Source: Adiantum capillus-veneris
Lineage: Eukaryota > Streptophyta > Polypodiopsida > Polypodiales > Pteridaceae
NCBI GenBank assembly: GCA_014529385.2
Contig: CM043953.1
Location: forward strand, 111,786,549-111,850,548
Direction: 5' to 3'
Length of the DNA stretch: 64,000 nucleotides
Shown: positions 44,963 to 58,339 of the stretch, in pieces
Layout of the letters: every line of letters starts with the position of its first letter
How positions within the stretch are numbered: the stretch's first letter is position 1
Notes under the pieces: model-generated
What the model was told of the DNA's origin: nothing
Databases searched by the model: none
The model's input: the letters and a program-made list of their open reading frames with translations, nothing else
Position numbers and translations under genes: made by a program

Positions 44963-45347
44963 GCAAGGTAGTGCATCTCAATTACTTACAACACAAGGAA
45001 GTCTGTGATCACACATTCCCCCTATGATCCCCCCACATAGTAAGTTCTGACAATAGCATAACCTATCGTGAGGGAGGGAATCATGGGGCCAATGTTTCCT
45101 TGCCCATCAACCCCACCTAGAAAGGTATGTCATGCCTTCTTTGATACAGCTCATGATGTGGTGGTAATTCACAAGATGGGAATTATTATGAGAATTTGTG
45201 GTAAGCTCATTGTGCATGTGTGTGGTGGTAGGTCACAAATGTGAAAATCACTATGAGAATTCGTGTTAAACTTCTTGTGCATGTGTGGCTAGGTGTGGTA
45301 ACCGGGTCTAGTGTATTTTAATCGATTGTGCGGGGCTATACTTCCGC

Positions 45348-45401
<54 letters not shown>

Positions 45402-45994
45402 CTCTCTCAATATTATGGAGGGAATCTTCTTTGATTCTTTGAGAGCATCTTATTTGAGAAGCTTGTGGATTTCCGACATAGACATAATCCAAACAGGATG
45501 AGTTTCATGCATTATTAGGTACAAAGTAAAACATGTGGGCAATTCAACATTTCTCAATTATTGTATGCAGAAGTATCCATTGTCGTCTGCCATCCCCTTG
45601 ACATGGATCAATACATAGCCCTTCACGATTCCTAAAAATGATTGAATGTGCGAGGCTACAGTGCAAGCGCCGCATTTCATACAGCTTGCAAACGTATGTG
45701 CACGAAGCATTATAGTGCTTGAAAAAAACATAGGTTTAGTGTAATCCCACCTACAAATTTTGAGATTTACCTCTAAATTTTATAGTTGAAGGTGAGAAAA
45801 CCTACAATTTTTTTTTAAAGAGTAGTGTAATTTGATGTAATAACCTTCAAATTTAGTCAATTTACCTCAATTGTTTCTCATATTTAGGTTTGACAAGTTT
45901 TTGGAAAAACATTTTTTTCGAGCACTGTTGCGTGCGTATGTGTGTGTCCTTTTGACCACCCAAGCCCTCTTAGTCGGCAGGTCTACCCTCTACC

Positions 45995-45995
45995 G

Positions 45996-46081
<86 letters not shown>
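45995..46081. repeat. Compound (CT)n(CA)n microsatellite
   Basis: About 24 bp of CT followed by about 62 bp of CA, uninterrupted. Confidence 0.95.
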
Positions 46082-46084
<3 letters not shown>

Positions 46085-48325
46085 GTTGTTGCTCGCTTGA
46101 ACGGGCATGGACGTAGTGTGTGGGTACACTACGCAGGCAGGGCGGCATTTATGTGGCAAACAGGGCAAGCTTTTGCAAGATGTGATGGAGGAGATAGAGC
46201 AGATGCTGGTGTTCAAATACAAGGGAAACTCACTTGGGCAAGAAGAGAAATGTGGCCTTCCATCGGGTAGCACAGAAGGTGGTGTCCGTGGACAAGTTTC
46301 TCCCCGACAGTCTCTTCTCAAGGGTTTGGACGGACGAGCTCCTGGGCCTGCATGACACATTCTCCGAAGCTGATGATGACCATGGCCTCTGCATTTGTCG
46401 CAAGGACCTACACTACTCACCCTCCACCGGTTACACTTGCCAATGGGGATACTGCTTTCATGAAGCCCCCGTGTGTAACTGAAGCTTCTTCCTTTCAGTA
46501 ATCTTATTAAGCACTAAGCCTAGGCTAGATCAAAGTAGCTCTGCAGGACGAGAGTGATCCTTGGCATAGCCATAAGAAGTTGGCCCTCATGAGTCATTAG
46601 CAACCTTTCAATTTAGTAAGTATGCAAACCACTGTGAATATGGACTCTTTATTAAAGTGTCCATTTTTAGTAAAGCAGGGATGATCTTGGGTGAAAAAAA
46701 TGTCCCTTCTAGTGAGCCCGACACAAGTGATGCGCGATACAGAGAGAGAGATTGTCGGTACACACACACACACACACACACAGAGGGGCCGCCGAAGGCG
46801 GCCGGCCGTACTAATATATATAAAGGGGGAAGGGATTTAGGCCCCCTCCCCTTGACACGTGTCGAAAGCACGATTCTCCGGCTAGTGAACTTTGCACAAT
46901 TTGCACACAGGTGACACAATAAGAGAGAGAGGTGTCCCAGGTTTGGTAGAGGAGAATCAGAAGAGACATGCAAGATTGACGAGGGAAATAATCGCTCATT
47001 GAAAAGAGTTGGTGGGGCGGCTAGCTGAGTGTAGGAGAGTTAGCTAGCACCCGAGGATTAATGAACAGTGGGCCTCTTCACAACCCTTCACTGGAAAGGG
47101 TGCAACAGTAGTCCAAGCCCTCGATTGGAGGGAGACAGTCTCTTCAAATCTCCCATCAACGCTCTCCCCAAACACCTTCCTCATTGTCTCTTGCCCACAC
47201 AACACCCACAACAGCTCAAAGGCATGGAAAGAAGGGGCAAAAATAGGGAGGCTTGCAGAGCAGAGTGGCAAGCGCTTTGTGTGTACTCGCTTAAGAAGGA
47301 AACATGTAGGTATTAGGAGGAGATGTAGGGTTCCCCATCAGATGTGTGTAGACCCCTCCCCCGGCACTCACCTCTCTTTTTTTCTCTCTCTAAAGTCTCC
47401 TGCAAGCCTCTTCCATTTGCAGTGCTCATTGTTAGCAGGTGAGATGCAACTTCATGTTAAAGCCTTCACCTCAAGGCAAGTTGCATCAGCCGACTATTGG
47501 CTTGGATTTTGAAAGGGAGGGTAGGTGTTTCTACACACGGTAACATTGGGAGAAATTTAGGGCACCAGAGAGTAGGGAGAAAATAGCAATTTAGCGATGA
47601 CCAAATGGATCAGCAAGCTACTTGCACTTTTTTGACTTGCAGGAGCAGAGGCAATGACACGGTTTAACTTGCAGCAACAGGGGCACCAGATGGAATCACG
47701 CGAGCAGGAAGGCAGTAGCTTGGAAGAGGGCACTTTGCAATAGGAGGAGGGCAATGAGAGGTTGGCACTTGGAACTAGGACTGCGTTAGTGGTGGTAGCA
47801 TGTACACGACTGCTATCAATAAGTGCAATGGATTGTTGATTTTTAGGGCTACGACATGGTAACTACCAGGAGAGCATTCCGTGATGATGGTAGTTGCATG
47901 AAGCTTGGAAGGCATCTCACATATGTCAACAAGAATCACCTACCTCTCTCTAACTAAAAGAAAGCATATCTCTCTCTCTCTCTCTATGCTTAAGAGATTA
48001 AATTGACTTTAGAGAGAGGTTATTGCCATAAGTGTCAATTTGTATGTAACTTTGCACCGTAGCCACACACACACACACACACACACAGTCACTCTACAAG
48101 GCTTGCTAAAACATGTTTTATACCATTAAAAAAGGGCACCCTTCAAAACATTTTCAATTTTCAGCTTGAATTTTGAAGCATATGCATTGGTGGTTTTCTT
48201 CAAGGCAAGATTAGGTTGAACTTTGAAGTATTTGCATTGGTAGTTTCCTTCAAGGCAAGATCGGAATCTAGCTGCAATTTTGCGAGTTAGCTGACTAAAA
48301 CTACAGTTAAACACCTTTTTTTCTC

Positions 48326-48366
<41 letters not shown>

Positions 48367-48391
48367 CGTTGACCATTGATAATTTTGCACC

Positions 48392-48690
48392 AAGTCCACA
48401 CTTTTCTACCGAGTGAAAGGTGCCATTAAAAGTGGCAATGGCAAAAGGTGTCTATGATGGTTCAAAAGGTTTTTGGCCTAAGAAGGTCATATAGAGGAGT
48501 TGGTAGAGAAAATGTGCAAATCTCTCACCATGAAAAGTCCACACTTTTCTACACTTTTCTACTGAGTGAAAGGTGCTGTTAAAAGAGGCAATGGCAAAAG
48601 GTGTCTATGATGGTTCAAAAGGTTTTTGGCCTAAGAAGGTCATATAGAGGAGTTGGTAGAGAAAAACGTGCAAATCTCTCACCATGAAAA
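48392..48690. repeat. Two-copy tandem duplication, about 150 bp
   Basis: Copies start at CCACACTTTTCTAC (48392 and 48538) and are nearly identical through AATCTCTCACCATGAAAAGT. The second copy has an internal ACACTTTTCT duplication. A smaller duplication of about 60 bp (TTTGAAGTATTTGCATTGG type) lies at 48170-48262. Confidence 0.85.
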
Positions 48691-49081
48691 GTTTAACTAT
48701 AACACTAAATGTAATGTACCCTTTGTTTGCACTTTAGTCTTTTGATCACCATTTGATTACATGTAATATGATTTCTTCTTTATTTTAGTGTTTTTAAAAG
48801 GTTTCTCTATATTGGTATTGATGTGAGGCATTAAAAATGTATAAAGAAGATCCTCTTCCTCTCTCTAACTCATGAAAGTAAGGGTAAACTTGAAATTCTT
48901 TTGATTTTTAGGTCAAAATTTGAAGCTTTTGTCGATAATAACATTAAACTTTGTGTAAATTTCTCGATATTCTTAAAAGCAAGCTCAAAATATTATTGAG
49001 ATTTTATAATTTTAGCCCATTAAAATACATTGGACCTCGATTTTTTTCCAATACTACCTCCCCCCCTCTCTCTCTCACTCA

Positions 49082-49139
<58 letters not shown>

Positions 49140-49239
49140 GGAAATTTTGTATGTTTTTCAAAATGATTTTTCTCAAACTTTGATGTCACACACGCACATG
49201 CACACGCACACGCACACAATTTATTACAACTAAAAATAT

Positions 49240-49960
49240 TGCATTCTTGAGGTCATCGTAAAAACTTTAACTTGTTCCAAAAGTGAATCCACATACACTT
49301 GCACTCACATTCAGGATGTCATCTTTTGGAATGGATTAATTGTGGTTGCTGCCCAAGCTACTGATATGGCCAAAAGAACTCACAATGATATATTGTAAGT
49401 CAAGGGTTGTTGAAAAAAAACGTCGTGCTTGGCATTGCCTTGGTCGATATGTATGCTAGATGTGGTGTAGTTCATAAAGCACAAAAAGTGCTTGAGGAGC
49501 TTCCTATTTGAGATGTCGTCTCTTGAGATGCACTGATTGCGGGATATGCCTAACTTGTGTCAAGGCCAAGAAGCTCTGGTCTATTTTCGGTTGATATGAG
49601 GCGATGGTGTCTCTCTAGACGCAATTACATACACTTGGCACTTCTTTGGTCGACATGTAGTCCAAATGTGGTGCACTTCATAAAGCACAAAAAGTGATTG
49701 AGGAGCTTCATGTATGGGATATGGTCTCTTGGAATTATGCATTGATTTCCGGTTATGTCCAAATTGGGCAAGCCCTGGGCTATTTCTAGTGGATGCGAAG
49801 CGAGGGTTTTCACTCCAAATGCCATCACATACACTTGCATCTTGAAGGCAAGGGTCATGGTCAGGAAGCTTTGGGCTATTTTTAAGAGATGCACATATTG
49901 CATCTCTTCGAATGCAATCATGTACACTCGCACCTTAAAGGCATGTGGCACACAAATTGC
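49240..49960 (+). pseudogene. PPR protein pseudogene (PLS-type repeats)
   Basis: At least two and a half PPR units can be read with stops and frame changes. The first is VDMYARCGVVHKAQKVLEEL, then a decayed DVVSW, ALIAGYA and GQEAL. The second has CGALH-like HFIKHKK, VIEELHVWDMVSWN and LISGYVQIG. The third has PNAITYTCILKA. PPR proteins bind organellar RNA, and the PLS class drives RNA editing. The repeated IEEL/LEEL-x5-VSW block resembles the large PLS families of seed-free plants. Stops at several points (for example 49508 and 49529) rule out a product. Neither N- nor C-terminal editing domains are seen. Confidence 0.75.
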
Positions 49961-50225
49961 CTCACTGCCCTTCCCTCTACTGCACCAGAACTCTCCTCAC
50001 CAAGATTCAACAGTGGTTTATCAGGTGGTGGATCAATTCCATCATCTTCATGAACACCATCATAATGAAATGGATCTATGTTTACTGCCCTGGCCTGATC
50101 CCTTGTATAATATACAAGAGAGTGTCTCTTACCCCTCTTGGACATTCATCACATCCCAGAAAAACATCCATACATAGAATAAGAATACCTAACAATTGCT
50201 TACGTCCTCACGAAAAGAGAACATA

Positions 50226-50661
50226 ACCAGCAGGATCGCCAAATGTGTTGTAGGTTCATCAACACTGAGAAAATTGAATCATCATACTACCCTTAATCTC
50301 ACATAACTCAAAATTACATTCAGAAACAGTGAAATATAACACATAAGACATGAGATGAGACAAGAAGTAACTCAAAACAGAATTCAAAAATGCTTTATTT
50401 ATCAAGGAAAGAGATACAGAGTCATCCCCTTACAGTCGGATACTTCACAGAGCGCAAAGCACAGTTATAACTACTTCACCAAAAACTGGTATAACAACCT
50501 CAGTCTTGATACAAACTAACTGTTAAATATCCGATTCACCACAATCCAACTGACTACAATCCGATTCATTACAATTTGACAGAGCATATCCGACTAATTT
50601 TCAAAACATATCCGACTTACTACTAAACTGACATGTTGATGTGCCTGTCAATACTTCTCTA

Positions 50662-50702
<41 letters not shown>

Positions 50703-51000
50703 CTATCTCTTTCTCCCCCATGGACGCGACATTAGGTTGGACTACGTTCAATGGTACCATACCTCAAAATTGAGGCAGGCATGCAATGTGCACAATAATC
50801 CCTCGAACAAGAAGCTGCTGTGAAGAGATACTGCGCAAGAAGCACAATAAAGAAGCTCTTCTTCAAAGCACTCTACAGAAGCAAGAGCACTCTTGCACTG
50901 TGCACAACACAAAACGATGGCTACATGTACAACCATAGCTCTTTATCTCTACTCAAAATGATGGCTACATTTACATAATTGTATATACATTTTTGTGTAC
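50226..51000 (-). mobile_element. Possible LTR with PBS, minus strand
   Basis: The minus strand reads TGGCGATCCTGCTGG at 50226-50240, resembling the PBS at 26760. It is followed by an LTR-like start TGTTGTAGG at 50246. Sequence to about 51000 is non-coding, with repeated TCCGATTCA/TCCGACT motifs and a CT tract at about 50667-50699. The outer end and a partner LTR are not found. Confidence 0.3.
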
Positions 51001-51838
51001 ATATATATTTGTTTATGCATGTATACACCCGAAGGTTAGACACTTTTTTTAATCATGACGTTGCGGTCATTGATCCACTCATGCATTGATTACCGCAATG
51101 TACCTTTGGTTTTACAACGGTTGAGACTGTGATGATATCTAAAGAGGTGCCACTTGACCTTTGGCACTACTGGCCTCTACTTAGGTCTACTAGTATGTAT
51201 ATGTATCTACGTGCTTTTGCGCATATATACTTGTGTACGTATGTATAGATGCGTGAGTAGGAGGGAAAGCTAAATCTCATATTGCACTTTCTAATGTAGA
51301 TGTAAGACAAGAGACCACATGGTGGGGAGAAGCCATCTGGCTCTTCTTTTGGTTGGTTTACATCACAGATGGGCTCCCACCCGGGGTGGGCATCTCCTCT
51401 AGTGGACTTGAGTCTTGAGGGCGGTGAGAACAAGCAAAGAAATAAAAATTATTTCTGGCTAGTTAGCCTTAAACCATGAGTGTCATAGGTTTATTTTTGT
51501 TAATTGCAAGCATGTCCATCCTACACCTACTCTACTCAGGTTCCTCCACCGGTCGTAGATATAGACCTACAACAGGCTATCTCTTTACGAGACCAGTACC
51601 TCCGTTCGACGGAGGGATTGTTTGGCCGCTACACTCTGTAGCAGCTTGCGACCTACGATCTTTCTCCGTAGTCCACACCATGGGGGAGTAAAGGAGGGAC
51701 TCCTTATATCATGAGCCTCGTACCGACGACACCTCAGTATACGGCCCCTTCTTATCGTCCTACTCCCCTTCCATCGCAGGGTCCCACTCCCATGGCATCA
51801 CAGGGTCCCACGCCACTCCATTCCACTCCTGATTTGCC
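51001..51838. other. Stretch without a recognised gene
   Basis: The short plus-strand frame 51476-51691 has a hydrophobic start followed by Arg/Thr-rich sequence. It is not recognised. Confidence 0.35.
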
Positions 51839-52352
51839 ATAATATCATCAATGCACTTCTTCTAGCAGCACAACGCATCGACTCTCATCTCAAGGCAGCG
51901 AGCACTGAGATAGACGAAGCCGCGGGGGATCTTGTGGCTTCACTTGTTTTGGTAGTGGCGGGGGAACTGAGTCCTCTATTTCAGAGCATGCTTCCCTTGA
52001 TGCAGAGGACAAGGATATTGACGTACACATGCCAGAAATTCATGGGGGCTACTACAAGGTAAAATATGGCGGGGAGGTGGACTTTGGTACATCATAATAT
52101 CGTCAACGCACTTCTTCTAGCAGCACAACGCGTCGATGCTCATCTCAAGGCAGCAAGCACCGAGAGAGACAACGTGGCGAGGGATCTTGTGGCTTCACTT
52201 GTTTTGGTAGTGATAGGGAACTGAGTTCCCTATTTCAGGCCATGCTTCCCTTGATGCAGAGGACAAGGATACTGACGTACCCATGCCAAAAATTCATGGG
52301 GGCTACTACAGGGTAAAATATGGACGGGGAGGTGGACTTCGGTACAGCACAC
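51839..52352. repeat. Two-copy tandem repeat, 257-bp period, from a coding fragment
   Basis: Copies at 51839-52095 and 52096-52352 differ at scattered sites. The first copy reads on the plus strand as GSCGFTCFGSGG, then HASLDAEDKDIDVHMPEIHG, which looks like real protein. The second copy is shifted out of that frame. The parent family is not recognised; a transposase is possible. Confidence 0.7.
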
Positions 52353-52439
52353 AACAAGGCATTTTGACACCATCTTCAGATTCTTATATATTCGACGTAT
52401 AACAATTGTTTTGTAAAGTTTAAAGATCAACTACGCGAT

Positions 52440-53330
52440 CATGCACGCTACATTGAGGACACGTTGCATGCTAGATTTACAAATGCCCCGATTAACGTTT
52501 TTCACAAAAGTGGTTGGAGGGCTACATAAAAACTTTTTTGAAAAACAAGCAGTCTAGTGTATGGCGTGCAACAGCCACAACCAGGTTAGAGATCTAGATA
52601 GAAGCTATCACAGTGGCAACATGGCAGATGTGGAGTGGGAGGAAGAAATGCAAGAAAAGAGAAATTAGGCTACAACAAGCTCATCCTACAGACAACAACG
52701 CGAAACCCGCGCCAGAAAACTCCCACAAACTATGGCTCGGGAGGCAAAGCAGCTTGAAAGGACAAATATGTAAGATTGATTAAATTATAATCTAAATCGA
52801 TGATTATAAAGATTATAGTTGATGATTTGTTATTGTTATTGCTAACTTAGAAAAATATCACTCTTACTCTACCAACCAGAGAGATGGTCAAGTATTGAGA
52901 GAGGCATACAGAATTTGATACTTAGTGATAGTTGCTCGACAAAAACCACATCTCCCGTCAGCAATTCGACGCAGCGGTTGGATCACTACAAGCAATAAAT
53001 TTAAACAAATAATTTTGTAACAATTGTTTTGAACTGTTGATATTTGTTTCATTTGGTTTGGGTTTATGTAGAGTCAAGGTGATCAAATGTACGTGCCTCT
53101 GGATGACAACGAGGACAAGGAGGATCAGATAGCAAAATATTTGTCCAAACTTTCGTAAAGTCCCAATGTGGCACAACGTATATACAACTATTTTCATTTT
53201 ATTTGTAACTTTTTTAAATACTTGATCTTTTGCACATTAAATTGTCAAGGCAAAGTAAATTCAATTTCAATTTTTTGTTTTTTTGTATACTCTTTCGAAA
53301 AACAATTGACGTTTCATTGTTTTATGCAGG
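52440..53330. other. Non-coding stretch
   Basis: The first 300 bp contain a frame with KDQLRDHARYIEDTLHARF, possibly continuing the protein duplicated just upstream, then stops. The rest is AT-rich. Confidence 0.35.
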
Positions 53331-53331
53331 T

Positions 53332-53377
53332 CAAAAATAAAGGTGTTCATTTGGGAAAATGTGCACCTTTATTTTTG
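53332..53377. repeat. Perfect 14-bp-arm hairpin
   Basis: CAAAAATAAAGGTG (53332-53345) and CACCTTTATTTTTG (53364-53377) around an 18-bp loop. Confidence 0.8.
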
Positions 53378-53439
53378 AATAGGTGTTTAGCGGTAAATAT
53401 CACAGTACTAATGAGCGGCAATTGATGCGATAATAGTTG

Positions 53440-53570
53440 CTGGTATATTACCGTAGCTATTATCGTGATTATTGCTTTCAAATCACTACCACATCGCGCT
53501 AATAGATGTGGGTATATTATCGTAGCTATTCCCACGATTATTGCTTTCAAACCACTACCACAATTTTAGC
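53440..53570. repeat. Two-copy 71-bp tandem repeat
   Basis: The block ATATTA-x-CGTAGCTATT ... ATTATTGCTTTCAAA-x-CACTACCACA occurs at about 53443 and 53514. Confidence 0.7.
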
Positions 53571-53790
53571 CGTGGTTATTGCCACGTACACATTCTTTCT
53601 CTTTATATTTTCCTTTGTTTTTCTGTGGTAATGCTAGCGATGAAAGACGGGAGGAGTTGACGCAAGAGAGGGCACTGATTTTGAAGCTGCAATTGGAGTT
53701 GTGTGCCAGACATAATGAGCAAGGTGAAGACTAGTGAATAATCACACACATGGTAGGGTGTAGCGAGGGAGCTTTCGTAAGGGACATCAT

Positions 53791-55046
<1,256 letters not shown>

Positions 55047-55050
55047 GCGG

Positions 55051-57357
55051 TGGTGCAGCAAAAGTTGGTCGGAGCTAGAAAATGGTCTATGCAAAGAAAA
55101 GGCTGCAGGCAGGTGCAGTGCAGAAGGCTAGGGCAGTTACTAAGGTCCTGGGCAACCAAAGGGTAGTGGAAATGTATGTCTAAAGCGGTTTTTTAGGCCA
55201 AGAGAGCTAAACGATAGGTCCAGATGGGGTAGAAGATGAAGGTGTTTGAAGTGCCGAGTAAGTGCTCTACAATGTAATGTTTGATGTGCTCTAGAAGCCA
55301 GTCCAATCAACTCGTCAAACGGAGCCTTGGTGCTCAAGATATTGCAGTTCAAAGATAGAAGGTGTAGCAGATCCCCGTCGGGCAGGGCAGTTGCAGACAG
55401 GTGGCCCAAGTAGATGTGAGCAGATAGATGCATAGAGCTTGAATTGTGGAGCATGCCTGTCTTCTTGGATTGCCAATCGGAGCTCTGGATACTAGTAAGT
55501 TATGGCCATCATAAGTTTTTACAGGGGCCAGTTATGGGCCAAGTCGACCGCATGGGGAATCATGCCATCTGGCATCTTTTTGGCCTCGGCAAGGTTCTTG
55601 GTGATAGTATGCATCATGTGGTGTTAGCACAAATCAACAGCTCATCAATTGGATGCTTGGTCAATAAGATATGACGAGTCGAAATTGGCGGCAGGTGCTA
55701 GGGGGGACAATGCAGGTAATTTTCTTGATTTTTTGGCGGCCTCGGATAGCGAGCTCAAAAGGGCTAGAAGGCGGTAAGATTTTCTCGGGGCACGCTGGGA
55801 ATCCGACGGGTTTTGCGGCTCAGGAAACTGACCTCGGAGTGAAATGTGACAAGCTTGTGAAGTGAGGAGACTCTAAATGAGTGTGAAGGGTTTTTATAAA
55901 AAAAAGCCTTGGAGACTACCCTAAGAGGGGGCGCCCCAACTACTACCACGTGGCGGGTGGAAGATCCCATATGGGAGGCTAAGTAGTGAGTGCGAAGGGT
56001 ATATGGCCTAGAACAACACCTTTCATAAGCATCAAAGGAGGAGCAAGAAGCAAGGAGCTCCAGCGGATATGGTGTTTGGTGGCGACGCCGGTTGTGGCAC
56101 TGTGTGCGTGCGGTCCTGGTGATGTAGGGCGGAAACGCCAATGGCATTTGGAAGTAGGTGGTGGCGCCATGCGCCAGTGGTGCACGCTGGGGGAGGAAGC
56201 CGGTGCCAACTGATGACATGGCAGAGCCCGTTCTCGCGGCCTTGAAGGCCATTTTCTTGAAGGTAAAATGGGAGGGCATTAGCGACATCGCTAATGCCTC
56301 CCCGGCATGAGATGGAGGGCAGCCCCATGTGAAGGAGAGAGGAAGAGAGAGAGTTCAAGGGCCAGCAGGCTAGCTCGTTTCAAGGTCGGCCAAGCAAAGG
56401 CAAAGGCAAGGAGGGAGGCGGAGACTAAAAGGGAGAAGGAGGAGAGAGAAATAGAGAGAGAGGAGGGAGGCCGAGACTAAAAGGGAGAAGGAGGAGAGAG
56501 AAATAGAGAGAGAGGAGGCTGGTGGAAGATAGGTCAAGGGAAGGGCCAAATAAAGGTGATCAAGGAAAAATCAAAGGAGCCGTGCAAGGTTGGGTAGTCC
56601 AAAGGGGTAAAAATTGATGGAAAAAAATAAAAAATAAAAAAATAAAAAGTGCATAGGGGCAATAGCGACATCGCTAATGCCCCCCCCCCCCCCCTCCCTC
56701 CAAGTGCAAAAAAGAGAAAGAGAGAGCAGAGGAAAGCAAAGCGGCTACCTCCTCCCAAGGTTACCAAATGTGAATGCCAGATAGGCCAATAAGACGGCAA
56801 TTTCCAAAATTGAAGGCCCCCCACTATAAAGGTCATTTTTTAATCAAATTAGGGCCTTTTTTTTGGGCCGTTTGAAGCTTGCAAAGTAGACTCCACTGAC
56901 AGACCTATTCCTTTGTACTTTTTTCTTGAAAATGGCCATGGTGATGGCAGTGAAAGCTTGTGTACATGCCTTTTGAAGTGCAATCCAATCACTATTGCCC
57001 CATTTGGATTTTGTTTCCCCTTCCCCCCTTCTCTTTCTCTTGCTTTCATGTTTCCCCTCGCTGTCGGAAGTGTGGATGTGTGTGCCCCCCCAGACTGACG
57101 GTTTTTTGTGTGAGAGAGTGAGATTGAGCGGCTGTGTGTGTGTGTGTAATGGTAGAGACAGATCATGGCAGTATGTGTACATGGTGTGGTGGATTTGTGG
57201 AGTGTGTGAGCAGTGGAAATTGAGCAGGTGGTGGTATGCTAGTGAGAAGAGTGTTTATGAAGGTGATTTCTGAGAGGATAGGGGTGCTGTGGATACCCTG
57301 AGCTATAGAGAGGCCCTTATGTTTGTGCCAGGTGCGTTCCCTCATTCCCCCTCTCCA
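55051..57357. mobile_element. 2,307-bp TG...CA insertion, possible solo LTR
   Basis: Inserted in the copia gag: flanked by GCGG (55047-55050 and 57358-57361), starting TGGTGCAG and ending CTCTCCA. Removing it restores the sequence seen in the intact copia element at that point. It has no recognisable coding region. It contains a TATA-like box (about 55895), a tandem GA-rich repeat (56417-56515) and two copies of a palindrome (56275-56298 and 56658-56681). Length and termini fit a solo LTR of a large element; a non-autonomous element is the alternative. Confidence 0.7.
56275..56681. repeat. Two palindromes 383 bp apart
   Basis: Arms GGCATTAGCGA and TCGCTAATGCC around CA at 56275-56298 (perfect). 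A second copy with one mismatch is at 56658-56681. Confidence 0.85.
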
Positions 57358-57361
57358 GCGG

Positions 57362-57734
57362 CTTGCATAAAGACCAGCCAGAATATCCCAAGCCTATTTT
57401 GCAGATTTTGCTGAACGAATGTGAGGAGTATGGTGCGCTTTATAGACAACACAATCAATGCATGAGCTTGCGTATCCTTTACATCCCAACGAGCTTGTTC
57501 TGTCATAGGCAAAACAACTCTAACAACAACAATCCTTGCAGCAAGACTTGCAACATCCTCAATATCGCCTACATCCTCAGAACTAGGACGTACATCAATT
57601 CCTTGCACAATATTCTAGATGCCCTTTGACACAAGAATATGTTGCATCATGTAAGCCCACATAGGGTAATTGTCCCCATCAACCTGTCCTTAGCAACAAA
57701 CATCTTGAACACATCTGCGTTGTTGTCAGCCATG
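57362..57734 (-). pseudogene. Copia gag N-terminal part
   Basis: ATG at about 57734, then Gag matching the complete element up to ILAGL at the insertion point. A single-base lesion near 57680 shifts the frame (frame 57608-57342 resumes with GIDVRPSSEDVGDI). Confidence 0.85.
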
Positions 57735-58083
57735 GAAAATGTCTGCACCACTTGATGTGAAAATTGCCCAAAATGAGGAGAAATTGAGTGAGACTAGCAC
57801 GTGCTATATAGCACAACCTGCAATAGACTGTATAGGACCTGTTATGCAGAAAAAAACACTGACAAAAATATGCACTTAATGACGAAATTGCCTGTGAAGA
57901 CTTGCTTGTAGTGGAAATGGAGGCCGAAATGAGCCTGAATAAGAAATCTAAGCAGAGTAAGCTCTACGACCGAAATTTTTATTGACTTGTGAACACTTGA
58001 CAAAGCTCACTGAAATCGAAGAAAGTGAGCAGGCATGTACTGGTGACTAAGCCCAGGAGGATGCAACCTACTCTAATACCAAT

Positions 58084-58311
58084 TGTTGGAATTAGGGTTG
58101 CAGGAAAACACACACAACTTGGAGAAGACGAAGGAAGCTCAAGGCGCACAACTGAGAGTGTATTACTTAGTGTGCAATGGAAAGATAAATAGCCCTAGAG
58201 TGATGGGCGTATATACAATGCATGGGGGAAAAAACCTCCTAAAGAGGGAAAAAAATGCCCCGATGGTCCTAGTGTGTTTACACACATCACTACCACATGT
58301 ATATGGTAACA
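58084..58311 (-). repeat. 5' LTR of the truncated copia copy
   Basis: Reverse complement of the 227-bp LTR at 16206, with scattered substitutions and a one-base length difference. Confidence 0.95.
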
Positions 58312-58339
58312 TAAGCATCTACTAGGTTTATAAGAAGTG

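Larger units (their letters stand above)
44963..49239. other. Microsatellite-rich non-coding stretch
   Basis: GA at 45350-45399; CT then CA at 45995-46081; CA at about 46759-46780 and 48065-48086; GA at about 48330-48362; CT/CA at 49066-49136. A plus-strand frame at 46234-46482 ending in a Cys-rich segment (CQWGYCFHEAPVC) is unrecognised and unsupported. I see no other coding signal. Confidence 0.5.

Noticed and set aside
45983-46482. Overlapping ORFs on both strands around the CT/CA tract
   Set aside because: No recognisable domain, several frames open at once, and partly microsatellite-encoded. A Cys-rich frame at 46234-46482 was considered but has no support.
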